From NCBI RefSeq assembly GCF_023283885.1, contig NZ_JAKILA010000007.1, positions 1 to 64,000 of the forward strand: a stretch of DNA of 64,000 nt, read 5' to 3'. This DNA comes from Shewanella basaltis. Its GTDB lineage: Bacteria; Pseudomonadota; Gammaproteobacteria; Enterobacterales; Shewanellaceae. Below are positions 29,439-43,065 of this stretch, one piece after another. Under the pieces are notes generated by a model. It had not been told where the DNA came from. It was given only the letters and a program-made list of their open reading frames with translations, and did no database searches. Within the stretch, counting starts at the first letter, position 1, and the number at the start of each line of letters is the position of its first letter. A program made the position numbers and the translations under genes.

Positions 29439-30704
29439 TTAAGACTTAGCGCGCTTCATCGCAGTAAAGAATTCTTCGTTGGTTTTAGTCATCGCCAGTT
29501 TGTCAATTAAGAACTCCATGGCAGAGACTTCGTCCATTGGATGAAGGATTTTGCGTAAAATCCACATCTTTTGTAACTCATCTGGTGTCGTTAGTTTTTC
29601 TTCGCGACGAGTACCAGAACGGTTGAAATCAATGGCTGGGAACACACGCTTTTCAGCCGCTTTACGAGAAAGGTGTAACTCTTGGTTACCAGTACCTTTA
29701 AATTCTTCGTAAATCACTTCATCCATTTTAGAACCGGTATCAACTAAAGCGGTTGCAATAATGGTTAAGCTGCCGCCGTGCTCAATGTTACGAGCCGCAC
29801 CAAAGAAACGCTTAGGACGGTGTAGAGCGTTTGCATCAACACCACCTGTAAGTACTTTGCCCGACGATGGAATAACCGTGTTGTAGGCACGTGCTAAACG
29901 GGTGATAGAGTCTAAAAGAATCACAACATCTTTTTTATGCTCAACTAAACGTTTGGCTTTTTCAATAACCATTTCAGCTACTTGCACATGACGGCTTGCT
30001 GGTTCATCAAAGGTAGATGCGATAACTTCACCTTTAACCATGCGCTGCATTTCGGTAACTTCTTCTGGGCGTTCATCGATAAGCAATACCATTAACACCA
30101 CATCTGGGTTGTTGTAAGTAATACTTTGGGCAATGTTTTGCAGTAATAATGTTTTACCCGCTTTTGGTGGGGCAACAATCAAACCGCGCTGACCTTTACC
30201 GATAGGTGAACACAGATCAAGAATACGAGAGGTGATGTCTTCTGTTGAGCCATTACCACGTTCCATTCGCAAGCGTTCTTCGGCATGTAATGGGGTTAAG
30301 TTTTCAAACAAAATTTTGTTACGAGAACTTTCTGGCTTATCAAAGTTAACTTCGCTGACTTTTAACAGCGCAAAATATCTTTCGCCTTCTTTTGGCGGAC
30401 GGATTTTACCAAAAATGGTATCACCGGTACGCATGTTAAAGCGACGAATTTGGCTCGGTGATACGTAGATATCGTCAGGACCCGCAAGGTATGATCCATC
30501 TGAACTTCTTAAAAATCCGAATCCATCTTGGAGGATTTCTAATACACCGCCACCAAAAATGTCTTCTCCGCTTTTAGCGTGAGCTTTTAAAATTGAGAAG
30601 ATGATATCTTGCTTACGAGTACGAGCCATATTTTCTAATTTCATGCTTTCAGCAAGTGAAACTAGATCCGAAATGGGCGTGTCTTTTAATTCTGTTAAAT
30701 TCAT
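29439..30704 (-). CDS. rho: Transcription termination factor Rho
   Basis: The 421-residue hexameric RNA helicase is nearly identical in layout to E. coli Rho (419). It has the RNA-binding OSB fold ([24 protein letters not shown]), Walker [14 protein letters not shown], Walker [14 protein letters not shown] and the Q-loop region [21 protein letters not shown]. It follows trxA on the same strand, as in many gammaproteobacteria. Confidence 0.99.
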   Translation of the reverse strand: MNLTELKDTPISDLVSLAESMKLENMARTRKQDIIFSILKAHAKSGEDIFGGGVLEILQDGFGFLRSSDGSYLAGPDDIYVSPSQIRRFNMRTGDTIFGKIRPPKEGERYFALLKVSEVNFDKPESSRNKILFENLTPLHAEERLRMERGNGSTEDITSRILDLCSPIGKGQRGLIVAPPKAGKTLLLQNIAQSITYNNPDVVLMVLLIDERPEEVTEMQRMVKGEVIASTFDEPASRHVQVAEMVIEKAKRLVEHKKDVVILLDSITRLARAYNTVIPSSGKVLTGGVDANALHRPKRFFGAARNIEHGGSLTIIATALVDTGSKMDEVIYEEFKGTGNQELHLSRKAAEKRVFPAIDFNRSGTRREEKLTTPDELQKMWILRKILHPMDEVSAMEFLIDKLAMTKTNEEFFTAMKRAKS

Positions 30705-30870
30705 GTATGGGAGTCTTGTGTTACGCGACGAAGCTTACCGCAATCAATCAGTAAGGTTGAAAAGAAATTTTATGATTGATAAACGAGAAGAGGTTAATAT
30801 GAAAAAATCTGATGAATAAATTAGCACTTTATGTGTTAGCCGTCCAGAAATTTAGGGCTAAAATGATCTA

Positions 30871-30902
30871 AAAACGGCACAAATTGTATAAAACTTGTGC
30901 CG
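30871..30902 (-). terminator. Terminator between trxA and rho
   Basis: CGGCACAA and TTGTGCCG pair with a 12-nt loop, and the minus strand continues with five T residues. It lies within the 224-bp gap, so rho probably also has its own promoter in 30705-30870. Confidence 0.8.
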
Positions 30903-30928
30903 ATTAACACTTTTTGACAATTTAACGC

Positions 30929-31255
30929 TTAGATTTTAGCGTCAATGAACTCTTTAAGTTGGGTTTTAGACAATGCACCCACTTTAGTTGCCACTAATTC
31001 GCCACCTTTGAACATCAGCAATGTAGGAATACCACGTACGCCATACTTAGCAGGAGACACGTTGTTTTGGTCAACGTTTAATTTTGCAACGACCAACTTG
31101 CCAGCATACTCTTCAGCAACGTCGTTTAAGATTGGGGCGATCATTTTGCAAGGACCACACCACTCAGCCCAGAAGTCTACTAAAATCGGTAATTCTGATT
31201 TTAATACGTCGTTTTCAAAGCTGTCATCGCTTAGGTATACTATTTTATCACTCAT
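30929..31255 (-). CDS. trxA: Thioredoxin 1
   Basis: The 108-residue redox protein carries WCGPC with C33 and C36, the conserved [11 protein letters not shown] context and the cis-proline segment [12 protein letters not shown]. Length equals E. coli TrxA within one residue. ATG 31255 is supported by GGAG 7 nt upstream; an in-frame codon at 31279 is unsupported. It diverges from rhlB, as in E. coli. Confidence 0.97.
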   Translation of the reverse strand: MSDKIVYLSDDSFENDVLKSELPILVDFWAEWCGPCKMIAPILNDVAEEYAGKLVVAKLNVDQNNVSPAKYGVRGIPTLLMFKGGELVATKVGALSKTQLKEFIDAKI

Positions 31256-31408
31256 GTTGTTCTCCAGATTTGGTTCCATTGCTAGTTTATTAATGGCTTA
31301 CCATGTATATTGGGTCAGTTAAATAGCTTTTCAAGAGACCGTTTTAATAATGTAGCTATTTCAAACGATCGAATCTTTTTTTGCAACCCCTACAGGTATG
31401 CTTGTGCT

Positions 31409-32716
31409 ATGAGTCAAACACATTTATCGACCCAAAAATTCGCCGACTTCCCTTTAAAGCCAGAAGTTATTGCGGCATTAAATGAAAACGGGTTTGAGTT
31501 TTGCACGCCAATTCAGGCGTTATCTTTACCTATTTTATTGAAAGCCAAAGACATTGCCGGACAAGCCCAAACCGGTACAGGTAAAACGATGGCCTTTTTA
31601 GTTGCCACGTTTAACCACTTGCTTACTGTTGCCGCGCCTGAGGGCCGCAAAGCAACTGAACCACGCGCTATTATCATGGCTCCAACCCGCGAATTGGCGA
31701 TACAAATTGCCAAAGATGCAAACTTATTAACTAAACATAGTGGTCTAAAAGTCGGTATTGTTTATGGTGGTGAGAGCTATGAAACTCAGCGAGAGGTGCT
31801 AGACAAAGGTGTTGATATTTTAATTGGCACCACTGGGCGTATTATTGATTATGTTCGTCAGGGTGTGATTAGCTTAAATCATATTCAAGCTGTGGTGCTT
31901 GATGAAGCAGACCGCATGTTTGATTTGGGTTTTATTAAAGACATTCGCTTTTTATTCCGCAGAATGCCTGATGCTCAGTCACGATTAAATATGCTTTTTT
32001 CTGCCACACTTTCAATGAAAGTGCAGGAATTAGCGTATGATCACATGAACGATCCAGAAAAAGTTGAGATCGAACCGTTAGAAAAAACCTCTAAAAATAT
32101 TAAAGAGGAAATATTCTACCCGTCGATGGAAGACAAAATGCGCTTATTGCTCACGCTAATCGAAGAAGATTGGCCAGAGAAAGCCATCGTGTTTTCTAAC
32201 ACCAAACACAGTTGTGAAAAGCTGTGGTCTTATTTAGAGGGTGATGGCCATCGTGTTGGGCTATTAACCGGTGATGTGCCGCAAAAGAAACGTATCCGTA
32301 TTCTTGAGCAATTTACCTCAGGTGATTTAGATATTTTAGTGGCAACCGATGTGGCTGCGCGCGGGTTACACATCTCTGATGTGTCGCACGTTTATAACTA
32401 TGATTTACCAGACGATTGTGAAGATTATGTGCATCGTATCGGTCGTACAGGTCGTGCGGGTAAAACAGGGGTGTCAGTGAGTTTTGCATGTGAAGAATAT
32501 GCACTTAACTTACCCGCTATTGAAACCTACATTACCCATTCTATCCCGGTATCTAATTACGATCGTGATGCGTTATTAGATGATATTCCACCACCGGTGC
32601 GTATTCATCGTAAACATCCCACATCGCGTACTCGTGATGGCGGTGCAAGTAAAGGTGCCCACCGTAGCGGCGGTAATAACCGTCCACCACGTCACAGGAC
32701 TCGCAGACCACAATAA
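31409..32716 (+). CDS. rhlB: ATP-dependent RNA helicase RhlB
   Basis: The 435-residue DEAD-box helicase belongs to the RNA degradosome. It has the Q motif [34 protein letters not shown], the SAT motif, [10 protein letters not shown] and [11 protein letters not shown] basic Arg-rich tail ([16 protein letters not shown]) follows. The start [11 protein letters not shown] at 31409 aligns with E. coli RhlB. It abuts gppA with no gap. Confidence 0.97.
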   Translation: MSQTHLSTQKFADFPLKPEVIAALNENGFEFCTPIQALSLPILLKAKDIAGQAQTGTGKTMAFLVATFNHLLTVAAPEGRKATEPRAIIMAPTRELAIQIAKDANLLTKHSGLKVGIVYGGESYETQREVLDKGVDILIGTTGRIIDYVRQGVISLNHIQAVVLDEADRMFDLGFIKDIRFLFRRMPDAQSRLNMLFSATLSMKVQELAYDHMNDPEKVEIEPLEKTSKNIKEEIFYPSMEDKMRLLLTLIEEDWPEKAIVFSNTKHSCEKLWSYLEGDGHRVGLLTGDVPQKKRIRILEQFTSGDLDILVATDVAARGLHISDVSHVYNYDLPDDCEDYVHRIGRTGRAGKTGVSVSFACEEYALNLPAIETYITHSIPVSNYDRDALLDDIPPPVRIHRKHPTSRTRDGGASKGAHRSGGNNRPPRHRTRRPQ

Positions 32717-33649
32717 ATGCCAGAGTCGAACGTATCTACACCCTACGCAGCGATTACGTTAGGATCTAACAGTTTTAATATGTTAGTGGCTAATACGGTA
32801 GGCAGTAAGCCTACCGTTATCGCAAAGTACAAGCGTAAAGTGCGCCTGGCTGAGGGAATTGGCGCTGATGGCAACTTGTCTGAAGACGTGATATTGCGTG
32901 GTTTGGACTGTTTAGCCATGTTTGCGTCTATGTTACAGCAGCATAAGATAGCGTTTGAAAATGTGGCAGTGTTTGCTACGGCAACCTTACGCGTTATCAA
33001 TAATGCTGACGAGTTTCATCGACGTGCATTGCCGATTTTACAGCATGAAATTGAAGTGATTTCAGGTCTACGTGAAGCCGAGCTTATTTATCAAGGTATG
33101 GTCGCAACAACACAAGGTGGTGGTCGTCGTTTAGTGATAGATATTGGTGGCGCGAGTACCGAGTTTATTATTGGTGACGGCAGTAACGTGTTGTTTAAAA
33201 CCAGTGTGCCAATGGGCTGTGTGTTGTTTAATCAACGGTTTTTTAATCAGTATCCTTTGCATCATATCGACTTTGAACAAGCGATTGATTATGTGGCCGG
33301 CATGCTCAATGAGCATCGCGAACACATGCTCGCCTTAGGATGGCAAGCGGTACTTGGTGCATCGGGTGCGGTGCAATCTGTGGTGTCTGTGTTACAGCAT
33401 CGGCAAGCACCTGCCATAATTAATCTTGAAATACTTCAGGCGTTTCGTGCTGAAATACTGGCACAGTCTGATGCGAGTTTAAGCGGGATTGCAGGTTTGG
33501 ATGCCGAACAGGCACCCACATTTGCCTCAGGAGTGGCAATATTAATGGCCTTGTTTGAAATCTTAAAGATTAGCCGATTAGATCTTGCTGGTGGTGCACT
33601 GCGCGAAGGTGTATTGCAACTATTGGCCGATAGAATTGCTGCTAAATAA
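32717..33649 (+). CDS. gppA: Ppx/GppA-family phosphatase, short form
   Basis: The 310-residue protein covers only the actin-like Ppx/GppA domain: ITLGSNSFNMLVA, the catalytic Glu region LREAELIYQGM, VIDIGGASTEFI and LGASGAVQS. E. coli GppA (about 494 residues) has an extra C-terminal HD-like domain that is absent here. It may hydrolyse pppGpp or polyphosphate. It starts immediately after the rhlB stop, the same order as E. coli rhlB-gppA, so orthology is likely despite the length. Confidence 0.88.
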   Translation: MPESNVSTPYAAITLGSNSFNMLVANTVGSKPTVIAKYKRKVRLAEGIGADGNLSEDVILRGLDCLAMFASMLQQHKIAFENVAVFATATLRVINNADEFHRRALPILQHEIEVISGLREAELIYQGMVATTQGGGRRLVIDIGGASTEFIIGDGSNVLFKTSVPMGCVLFNQRFFNQYPLHHIDFEQAIDYVAGMLNEHREHMLALGWQAVLGASGAVQSVVSVLQHRQAPAIINLEILQAFRAEILAQSDASLSGIAGLDAEQAPTFASGVAILMALFEILKISRLDLAGGALREGVLQLLADRIAAK

Positions 33650-33660
33650 CCCGAACGATA

Positions 33661-33705
33661 GAGCCTGTTGATCTTTGCTGCAAAAACAACCTTGATAGCT
33701 CAACT
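33661..33705. repeat. Short dispersed repeat copy A
   Basis: CCTGTTGATCTTTGCTG (33664-33680) is identical to copy B at 39163-39179. AAAAACAACCTTGA (33682-33695) recurs in B and, inverted, at 50695-50708. It lies just after the gppA stop. It looks like a fragment of a small inverted-repeat element. Confidence 0.7.
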
Positions 33706-33726
33706 GGCTCAGATAACACGTCTTTC

Positions 33727-33766
33727 AAACCCCAAATAGGTCGCCACGGCGACCTATTTGGGGTTT
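33727..33766. terminator. 40-bp near-perfect palindrome between gppA and the thioredoxin-like gene
   Basis: Two 19-bp arms (33727-33745 and 33748-33766) starting AAACCCCAAATAGG are perfect complements around a 2-nt centre. It sits between convergent genes and probably terminates both transcripts. The arms are unusually long for a plain terminator. Confidence 0.75.
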
Positions 33767-33786
33767 ATTACGATATTAAAAAATAT

Positions 33787-34338
33787 TTATTTTACTATTT
33801 CTACAAGGTCAGCTTCTAAAGTGGCTTTTGGGCGTTCAACAATCCGACCTAATTCGTTACCTTGCTGCTTAACAATGAAGGTGGGAATACGGCTAAAAGC
33901 ATACTTAGCGGCTAATCCTTCAGGGTCTTGCTTACTGCGGTCAACGCCAATGTATTCAACCTCAATATTGGGGTTTGCAGCGGCTTCGATTACCCGCATA
34001 AAGTGCGGTGTTTCACGGTGACAATCAGGGCACCAGGTACCAATAATAACCACTATTTGAGTGGGTACATCAATTGCTCTGAGCACATCAATTGCTTGCG
34101 CATCCACTTGGTAACTGGCAAAACCATCGGCGTAGCCGGGTAATGCAGTTGTTAAGGTTTGTGGTTCAATTACACCCGTTAAAATCACTTCTTGTTTCTC
34201 CTCGCTGCATGTTGCAATAAAGCCTTGTTGCTCTTCTTCAAATGTACAACCAGGATCTGCGCTAACGCTCATAGGTAACATTTGAGTACTGAAAAACAGT
34301 GCGGTTGTGGCCAATAATGTTTTAACGTTATTGTGCAT
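33787..34338 (-). CDS. Exported thioredoxin-fold protein
   Basis: The 183-residue precursor has a signal peptide (to about SVSA, residue 27). A thioredoxin domain follows, with the active site GTWCPDCH and the cis-proline region SRIPTFIVKQQGNE. Two further cysteines lie near the mature N-terminus (GCTFEEE, ATCSEE). It probably acts on thiols in the periplasm; the partner is unknown. It stands alone downstream of hemB on the same strand. Confidence 0.82.
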   Translation of the reverse strand: MHNNVKTLLATTALFFSTQMLPMSVSADPGCTFEEEQQGFIATCSEEKQEVILTGVIEPQTLTTALPGYADGFASYQVDAQAIDVLRAIDVPTQIVVIIGTWCPDCHRETPHFMRVIEAAANPNIEVEYIGVDRSKQDPEGLAAKYAFSRIPTFIVKQQGNELGRIVERPKATLEADLVEIVK

Positions 34339-34453
34339 GATAATGCCTCACTTAAGAAGAAGTTCTTCGGGAAATGCTTGGGTGTATTCAATCATGCTAA
34401 TAAGGATCTGTTAAGACTGGGGCAGTATTGATGCTAGCTAGATCACTAAAAAA

Positions 34454-34483
34454 TAAAGCCAGTCATTAAGATGATTGGCTTTA
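34454..34483 (-). terminator. Probable hemB terminator, displaced from the gene
   Basis: TAAAGCCA and TGGCTTTA, with further pairing TCAT/ATGA, form a stem. It is followed on the minus strand by a T-rich run (ATTTTTT). It lies about 300 bp past the hemB stop, on the far side of the inverted-repeat element. Confidence 0.75.
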
Positions 34484-34489
34484 CCGTTA

Positions 34490-34759
34490 ATTATACCATT
34501 TCCATTAATTATGTGACCAATCAGAGCCACTCAGACTTTTCAGTTTGAGGCGCATTGTTGAAAGAATGGTCATTCCCTTTTAAGGCGATGCAACAAAGAA
34601 ATGGACAGTCTGAGTGTCTCCTACAAGGCGGGTTTCTGTGCCTTCTATACTGCTTAATAGCATTTTGACGTAGAGCAACTATGCCTACAATCCTATTACT
34701 TGCCTAGAAGACACAGAATTCCCGCTGAATGACCAGATAATTGCTGGAATTGGTATTAG
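34490..34759. mobile_element. MITE-like inverted-repeat element (about 270 bp)
   Basis: The ends TTATACCATTTCCATTAATT (34491-34510) and TAATTGCTGGAATTGGTATTA (34738-34758) are imperfect inverted repeats. A second inverted pair lies inside: GGCGGGTTTCTGTGCCTTC near 34628 against GAAGACACAGAATTCCCGC near 34707. There is no coding sequence. The nested-hairpin structure resembles a non-autonomous transposable element. No clear target duplication was found. Confidence 0.6.
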
Positions 34760-34783
34760 TGATGCTAAATTGAGCCGTTGATA

Positions 34784-37727
<2,944 letters not shown>

Positions 37728-37728
<1 letters not shown>

Positions 37729-38543
37729 CAGTCATCGACCATCAGCTGAATAGGGTCTAAACCAAAAAAATCACAACTATTTTGAAAACAATAGTGGGCG
37801 AGTTCGGTTACTGGCTGTTGACGAAGTTGGGCCACAGACTGGACGATATAAGGTAAATATTGAGGTAAATTTTTACTGGATTTGGGCTTAGGACGCATGC
37901 TGCGAGGCAATAAATAAGGGCTGTCTGTTTCAGCCATAATGCGATTGTTAGGAATAAGCGGCACTAAGGTTGCTAGCTCTTGTCCACGGCGTTCATCGCA
38001 TATCCAACCAGTAATTCCTATGTATAAATCAGCCTCTAGACAAGCGTTTAATTCACCATGCGTGCCAGTAAAACAGTGCAATAACGCTTTAGGTAAGGCG
38101 TTTCGGTATTCGTTAACAATGGCAATAAAATCGTCATGAGCATCACGGCAGTGCATTAGCACTGGCATGTTGAGTTGGCAGGCAAGCTCAAGTTGTGCTG
38201 CAAATACCTGTCTTTGAATGGCTCTGGGTGAAAAATCGCGATTATAGTCAAGACCACATTCTCCCATGGCGACCACGTGTGGCTGCAAAGCAAGTTGCGC
38301 AAGGGTTTCACTGCTTTTCTCGTTCCAGCTTGAGGCTTGATGCGGGTGCACTCCCGCAGTACTAAATAATTGTTGTGGATACTGCTGACAAAGCAGGCTT
38401 GCTTGCACGCTTTCATCAACATCGCTAGCAATAACAATTAACGGCGAAACATGTTGTTTCGCCGCATCACTAATAATAGTGTCAATGTCGTGTTTTAACC
38501 TTTCACTAAGCAGGTTAACCGCGATGTCGATGTATTGAGTCAT
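37728..38543 (-). CDS. tatD: TatD-family metal-dependent DNase
   Basis: The 271-residue TIM-barrel hydrolase has the TatD motifs TAGVHPHQA, AMGECGLDYNRDFSPRA, MPVLMHCRDAHDDF, LLHCFTGT and ETDSPYLLPR, which supply the metal ligands. TatD proteins are 3'-5' nucleases and are not needed for Tat export despite the name. It lies downstream of the tat genes and is followed by the cyclase with a 1-bp overlap (TGATG). Confidence 0.95.
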
Positions 38544-38562
38544 AGGGAGTTAATAGCGCTGG

Positions 38563-39135
38563 CTATTTTAGACGTTTAACTCGAGTCGTCGAGTTTCGAT
38601 CTTCACTGCCCATTAAAAAAGAGTTAAACGCGCCGGTTTCAATAAAGACTTTTTGGCCTTTTTTGACCTTGTAACGTTCAGCACTTGTTTGTCCCCAAAC
38701 TTGGCCGTTATCGAACGTGACAACCAGTTTGCCGTATGGATCTTGTTTGGTACTTTTGACAATAAAATAAATACGATCTACTTCATCTTCGATGGTTTTT
38801 TTCTTTAACCCAAAATCGTTGATGTTTAGTTCAGGGGCTACAGTTTCTGTTGCTGCTGTATTTGTATTAACACTTGCTACGGCAGTCGTGACCGCTGGAG
38901 CAATAGCCACGCTGGTATTATCTTTTGCTACTGTGCTCGTTTCAATGGCTTGGGCGGTGACTGAGGCTGGGGCAATAGATGTATTATGATGAATGGCTAA
39001 ATTATCATAACAACTCAAGCGTTTAGCATCATTGGACTCGGATGCACAAACTGATAATTGATCGCTGAGTTGAGTATTAGCTTGTGCATTAACTGACATC
39101 AATACAATGCCAGTGGCAATTAAACATAAACGCAT
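38563..39135 (-). CDS. Exported hypothetical protein
   Basis: The 190-residue precursor has a signal peptide (1-19, ending NAQA). The mature N-terminus contains CASESNDAKRLSCYDNLA, a C...RL.CYD pattern also seen in some type VI-associated (VasI-like) and other small periplasmic proteins. An Ala/Thr/Val-rich linker (about 55-100) and a small C-terminal beta-rich domain (KLVVTFDNGQVWGQT, RYKVKKGQKVFI) follow. Function unknown. It lies between tatC and tatD. Confidence 0.75.
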   Translation of the reverse strand: MRLCLIATGIVLMSVNAQANTQLSDQLSVCASESNDAKRLSCYDNLAIHHNTSIAPASVTAQAIETSTVAKDNTSVAIAPAVTTAVASVNTNTAATETVAPELNINDFGLKKKTIEDEVDRIYFIVKSTKQDPYGKLVVTFDNGQVWGQTSAERYKVKKGQKVFIETGAFNSFLMGSEDRNSTTRVKRLK

Positions 39136-39160
39136 TATTTCTTCCTTATTATTTGTCTGC

Positions 39161-39248
39161 GGCCTGTTGATCTTTGCTGGTTGTTAACAAGGATTTAATC
39201 GAGCAATTAGCTGTAAAAACAACCTTGAAACATCAACAATCCCTAGCT
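39161..39248. repeat. Dispersed repeat copy B
   Basis: The left end matches copy A over 17 bases (CCTGTTGATCTTTGCTG). The right end, read in reverse (GCTAGGGATTGTTGATG, then TTTCAAGGTTGTTTTT), closely matches the left end of the element at 50671-50710. It separates the tatC terminator from the next gene. Confidence 0.7.
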
Positions 39249-39278
39249 AAAAACAGCCAGTTGAGGCTATTTTTAGCT
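39245..39278 (-). terminator. Terminator overlapping the tatC stop codon
   Basis: AGCTAAAAACAGCC and GGCTATTTTTAGCT form a 14-bp stem with one mismatch and a 6-nt loop. The tatC stop lies inside the stem. It ends the ubiE-tatC transcript. Confidence 0.65.
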
Positions 39279-40025
39279 ATCAGCGTGCTCGTTTTCTGGC
39301 ACGTCATCCTGTTCTTTTTTACTGTAAAAACGTGCAGCTATCAAGCCACCTTCAAATAATAGTAACATGGGTACTGCTAGCATCGTTTGCGAAATCACAT
39401 CTGGCGGGGTTAATAACATCCCAATCACAAACGCTCCAACCACAATATATGGCCTTTTTTGACGCAGCTCTTCAGGTGTTGTTACACCAGCCCAGCAGAG
39501 TAAAACCACAGCGACTGGAATTTCAAAGGCCAAACCAAAGGCAAAAAAGAGCTTTAAAATAAAGCTTAAATAGCTGCTGATATCGGTAGCTACTTGTACG
39601 CCTTCAGGTGCGACACTGGTGAAAAAGCCAAACACAACGGGGAACACAATATAATAAGCAAATGCGATCCCTAAATAAAACAAAAAGGTACTGCTAGTAA
39701 GCAAGGGTATCACTAAACGTTTTTCATGCTTGTATAAGCCTGGTGCAACAAATGACCATATTTGATAGAGCACGTAAGGAATCGCGATAAAAAAAGCCAG
39801 TACTAATGTGAGTTTAAAAGGAGCAAAAAAGGGCGCAGCAACATCTGTTGCAATCATGCTGCCCGTTTCTGGCAGTGAGCGCATCAATGGCAGTGCAATA
39901 TAGTGATAGATATCATTTGCCCAATACACAATCGCAATAAATACAAATAACACACTGCCAATGGCTTTTAGCAGTTTGGTTCGTAATTCAAGCAAATGGC
40001 TGATAAGCGGTTGCTGTTGTGACAT
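39273..40025 (-). CDS. tatC: Sec-independent translocase subunit TatC
   Basis: The 250-residue protein with six membrane helices is the receptor for twin-arginine signal peptides. It has [16 protein letters not shown], the conserved [32 protein letters not shown] region and TPPDVISQ. It follows tatB by 3 bp. Confidence 0.98.
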   Translation of the reverse strand: MSQQQPLISHLLELRTKLLKAIGSVLFVFIAIVYWANDIYHYIALPLMRSLPETGSMIATDVAAPFFAPFKLTLVLAFFIAIPYVLYQIWSFVAPGLYKHEKRLVIPLLTSSTFLFYLGIAFAYYIVFPVVFGFFTSVAPEGVQVATDISSYLSFILKLFFAFGLAFEIPVAVVLLCWAGVTTPEELRQKRPYIVVGAFVIGMLLTPPDVISQTMLAVPMLLLFEGGLIAARFYSKKEQDDVPENEHADS

Positions 40026-40028
40026 GAA

Positions 40029-40448
<420 letters not shown>

Positions 40449-40688
40449 TTACGCCTGTTTATCTTTAGATTCAGGTTGCTTTTCAGCTGCCTGTTGCGAA
40501 GTCGCTGCAGTTTGGTCTTTTTCTTTGTCTTCTATTGATTTGTTTTCTTCTTCCGGAGACATGGCATTTTTAAAGCCCTTGACTGCTCCACCTAAATCTC
40601 CGCCTAGAGAGCGTAATTTTTTTGTACCAAATAATAAAATGACAATTAGTGCAATAATTAACAGCTGCCAAATACTGATGCCGCCCAT
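40449..40688 (-). CDS. tatA: Sec-independent translocase subunit TatA
   Basis: The 79-residue pore-forming subunit begins [33 protein letters not shown], the TatA helix, hinge and amphipathic helix. A Lys/Glu/Gln-rich tail follows. It lies about 110 bp after ubiB and 6 bp before tatB. Confidence 0.98.
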   Translation of the reverse strand: MGGISIWQLLIIALIVILLFGTKKLRSLGGDLGGAVKGFKNAMSPEEENKSIEDKEKDQTAATSQQAAEKQPESKDKQA

Positions 40689-40798
40689 GAAGATTATCCT
40701 CTTTAAATAAAAAATGGTTTTTGTAAAACGTGATGTTAAAAAGCCACAATACCATCCAATTCTTTAAGTATTATGAACCTCTAATAAATTAGTGCTAG

Positions 40799-42448
40799 CT
40801 AAAATTTACGATTCTTTGGCCTAGATCGCCATCCTATCACCCAAATTAATACACCAGCGCCAATGCAGGCATATGCAGGCCATAGTGTAGCGGTTTGAGA
40901 AATTAAAATTGTGCCACAGATCAACAATACGGCTGATGTGATAAGTAGATAATTACTCTTGTGGGATTTTTGCTGGTAACGCAAATACTTATCTAGCATT
41001 TGTTGTTGCGTACCTAGGAGTTTTCGGCCCAGTTTGAGGTTGTCGTAAATCAGCTCTGGAAACTCGGGTAATTTATCTGCCCAAAATGGCGCATTAGATT
41101 TTACCTTTTGAAACATTGCTTTAGGGCCAACTTGTTCCGACATCCAATTTTCAAGAAAGGGTTTAGCCGTTTGCCATAAGTCGAGCTGTGGATATAACTG
41201 CCGTCCTAATCCTTCAATATAAAGAAGGGTTTTTTCAAGTAATACCAACTGAGGTTGAACCACAATATCAAAGTGCCTTGCAGTGCGAAAAAGCTCTAGC
41301 AGAACATGCCCAAACGAAATTTCGTCAAGGGGTTTGTTAAACATGGGTTCGCAGACGACCTTAACGGCCTGTTCAAAGGCGATGACGTCGGTATGTTCTG
41401 ATACCCAACCTGACTCAATATAGAGCTGGGCAATACGATGATAGTCTCGATTGAAAAACGCGAGAAAGTTTTCAGCAAGATAGCGTTTGTCGACCTCAGT
41501 TAAGGTGCCCATAATGCCGCAGTCTAGGCCAATATAAAATGGGTCGTCTGGATGTTCTCGGCTGATAAAGATATTGCCTGGGTGCATGTCAGCATGGAAA
41601 AAATTATCGCGAAACACCTGGGTGAAAAACAACTCTACGCCACGCTCTGCGAGCAGTTTAAAGTTGGTTCCCTGGGCACGCAGTGCTTCGGTGTCAGATA
41701 CTGGAATACCATAAATGCGTTCCATCACCATTAAACGTTTATAGCAGTGTTCTTCATAAACAAAGGGGATATACAGCGCATTTGAGTCGATAAAGTTATT
41801 GCGAAGCTTAATCGCGTTAAGGGCTTCAAGTTTGAGGTTTAGCTCACCTAAAATGGTGGTTTGGTAATCTTCAATGACTTCAGCGGGGCGCAGGCGATTC
41901 CCTTCGCCGAGTATGGTTTCAAGTAAGTTGGCGACTTGCGACATTAATTGCAAATCGGCCAATATTTTCTGTTCAACATTGGGGCGAAGTACTTTTAGTA
42001 CAACATCTTTGCCGTTAGATTTTAGTGTTGCGGTATGTACTTGAGAAATCGACGCGGATGCCAGTGGGGTGTCATCAAAGTCATCAAAATAAGTGTCTAT
42101 GGTCGTGCCAAGCTCGGCTTCGATAGCCTCGCGTGCGAGGGCTGAATCAAATGGGGGCACTCTATCTTGCAGCATTGCCAGCTGATAAGCCCATTCATCG
42201 TCGAGTAAATCTCGGCGAGTTGATAGCATTTGTCCCAGTTTGATGTAAACCGGACCAAGCTCTTGCATGGCTAATTTTAGGCGCTCGGCTGGTGACTTAG
42301 TTTTATGCTTATTACGGACCCAAAACAGTGAGTTTCGTAGCAGTGTAAAATACCAAGGCTTTTTGTGTCGAGGAATGAGATCATCTAGGCCAAAATGCAA
42401 AATGGTTTTAATGACATGATAACCATGCCTAATACTTGCAAATGTCAT
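40799..42448 (-). CDS. ubiB: UbiB, atypical kinase-like ubiquinone biosynthesis protein
   Basis: The 549-residue protein has the UbiB signature [19 protein letters not shown] (KxGQ motif). Kinase-like segments follow, with [20 protein letters not shown] and GLDCGIMG, and two C-terminal membrane helices. It is an ATPase that helps extract or handle quinone intermediates. The start overlaps the ubiJ stop (ATGA region), and the order ubiE-ubiJ-ubiB-tat matches E. coli. Confidence 0.97.
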   Translation of the reverse strand: MTFASIRHGYHVIKTILHFGLDDLIPRHKKPWYFTLLRNSLFWVRNKHKTKSPAERLKLAMQELGPVYIKLGQMLSTRRDLLDDEWAYQLAMLQDRVPPFDSALAREAIEAELGTTIDTYFDDFDDTPLASASISQVHTATLKSNGKDVVLKVLRPNVEQKILADLQLMSQVANLLETILGEGNRLRPAEVIEDYQTTILGELNLKLEALNAIKLRNNFIDSNALYIPFVYEEHCYKRLMVMERIYGIPVSDTEALRAQGTNFKLLAERGVELFFTQVFRDNFFHADMHPGNIFISREHPDDPFYIGLDCGIMGTLTEVDKRYLAENFLAFFNRDYHRIAQLYIESGWVSEHTDVIAFEQAVKVVCEPMFNKPLDEISFGHVLLELFRTARHFDIVVQPQLVLLEKTLLYIEGLGRQLYPQLDLWQTAKPFLENWMSEQVGPKAMFQKVKSNAPFWADKLPEFPELIYDNLKLGRKLLGTQQQMLDKYLRYQQKSHKSNYLLITSAVLLICGTILISQTATLWPAYACIGAGVLIWVIGWRSRPKNRKF

Positions 42449-43065
42449 TGGATTATTTGCTCTCTTAATTTGGCTATTTTCGCTTCGATAAGGTCAGTTT
42501 GCCTAACCAGTTCATCCAGATTATCACGAAAATGCAGCAACTCAATTTTGTGTGGCGCCAGGCGATATTCTTCGGTTGTTAATTGGCTGAGGTGTGAGCG
42601 AGTTTTGTGCAGAATTTGTTGCATTTCGTGGCCAAATTGCTTTACGCCGGTGACCAGTTTGTGAGTTGGCGCATCACCAATATAACGCGACAGAGGCTCT
42701 GCAAAGTCAAAATGAATATTATGTAAGTAATGGCTTAGTGTTTGTAAAAGCTGAATATCACCGTCGAGGCTGAGTTTATCTTGTTTAATTAACTCAGTTA
42801 AATTGGCCCCTTCGGTTAATTGATACAGGGTTGATGCGTCAGCGTTGACTGTGACTGCCACGTCCCCTTCATAATAGCTCATCACCTGGATTTGTTTGGC
42901 AAAGATTAAGTAAATCGGCCAGCTTAATTGACTAAGCTGAATGCATATTACTTTGCCGTGCAATGATTTTTGACGGGCATAATCATCTTTTGCTTGTGGC
43001 GGTAATCGGTTAAAGCCTGTTTCGATTGCCGCACACAGTAATAATGCAAACTGATTGGGTGCCAT
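42445..43065 (-). CDS. ubiJ: UbiJ, SCP2-domain accessory factor for ubiquinone synthesis
   Basis: The 206-residue protein has an N-terminal SCP2 lipid-binding domain ([17 protein letters not shown], then [16 protein letters not shown]). A C-terminal coiled coil ([24 protein letters not shown]) follows. UbiJ is part of the soluble Ubi complex. It overlaps ubiE by one base and ubiB by four. Confidence 0.94.
   Translation of the reverse strand: MAPNQFALLLCAAIETGFNRLPPQAKDDYARQKSLHGKVICIQLSQLSWPIYLIFAKQIQVMSYYEGDVAVTVNADASTLYQLTEGANLTELIKQDKLSLDGDIQLLQTLSHYLHNIHFDFAEPLSRYIGDAPTHKLVTGVKQFGHEMQQILHKTRSHLSQLTTEEYRLAPHKIELLHFRDNLDELVRQTDLIEAKIAKLREQIIQ

Larger units (their letters stand above)
34339..34783. 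other. Non-coding region with a terminator and a MITE-like element
   Basis: The region between the thioredoxin-like gene and hemB contains the hairpin at 34454-34483 and the inverted-repeat element at 34490-34759, both listed separately. No gene is seen. Confidence 0.7.

Noticed and set aside
33727-33766. The 40-bp palindrome as a phage attachment or recombination site
   Set aside because: There is no integrase or mobile gene nearby, and it lies between convergent stop codons, where a terminator is the simpler explanation.
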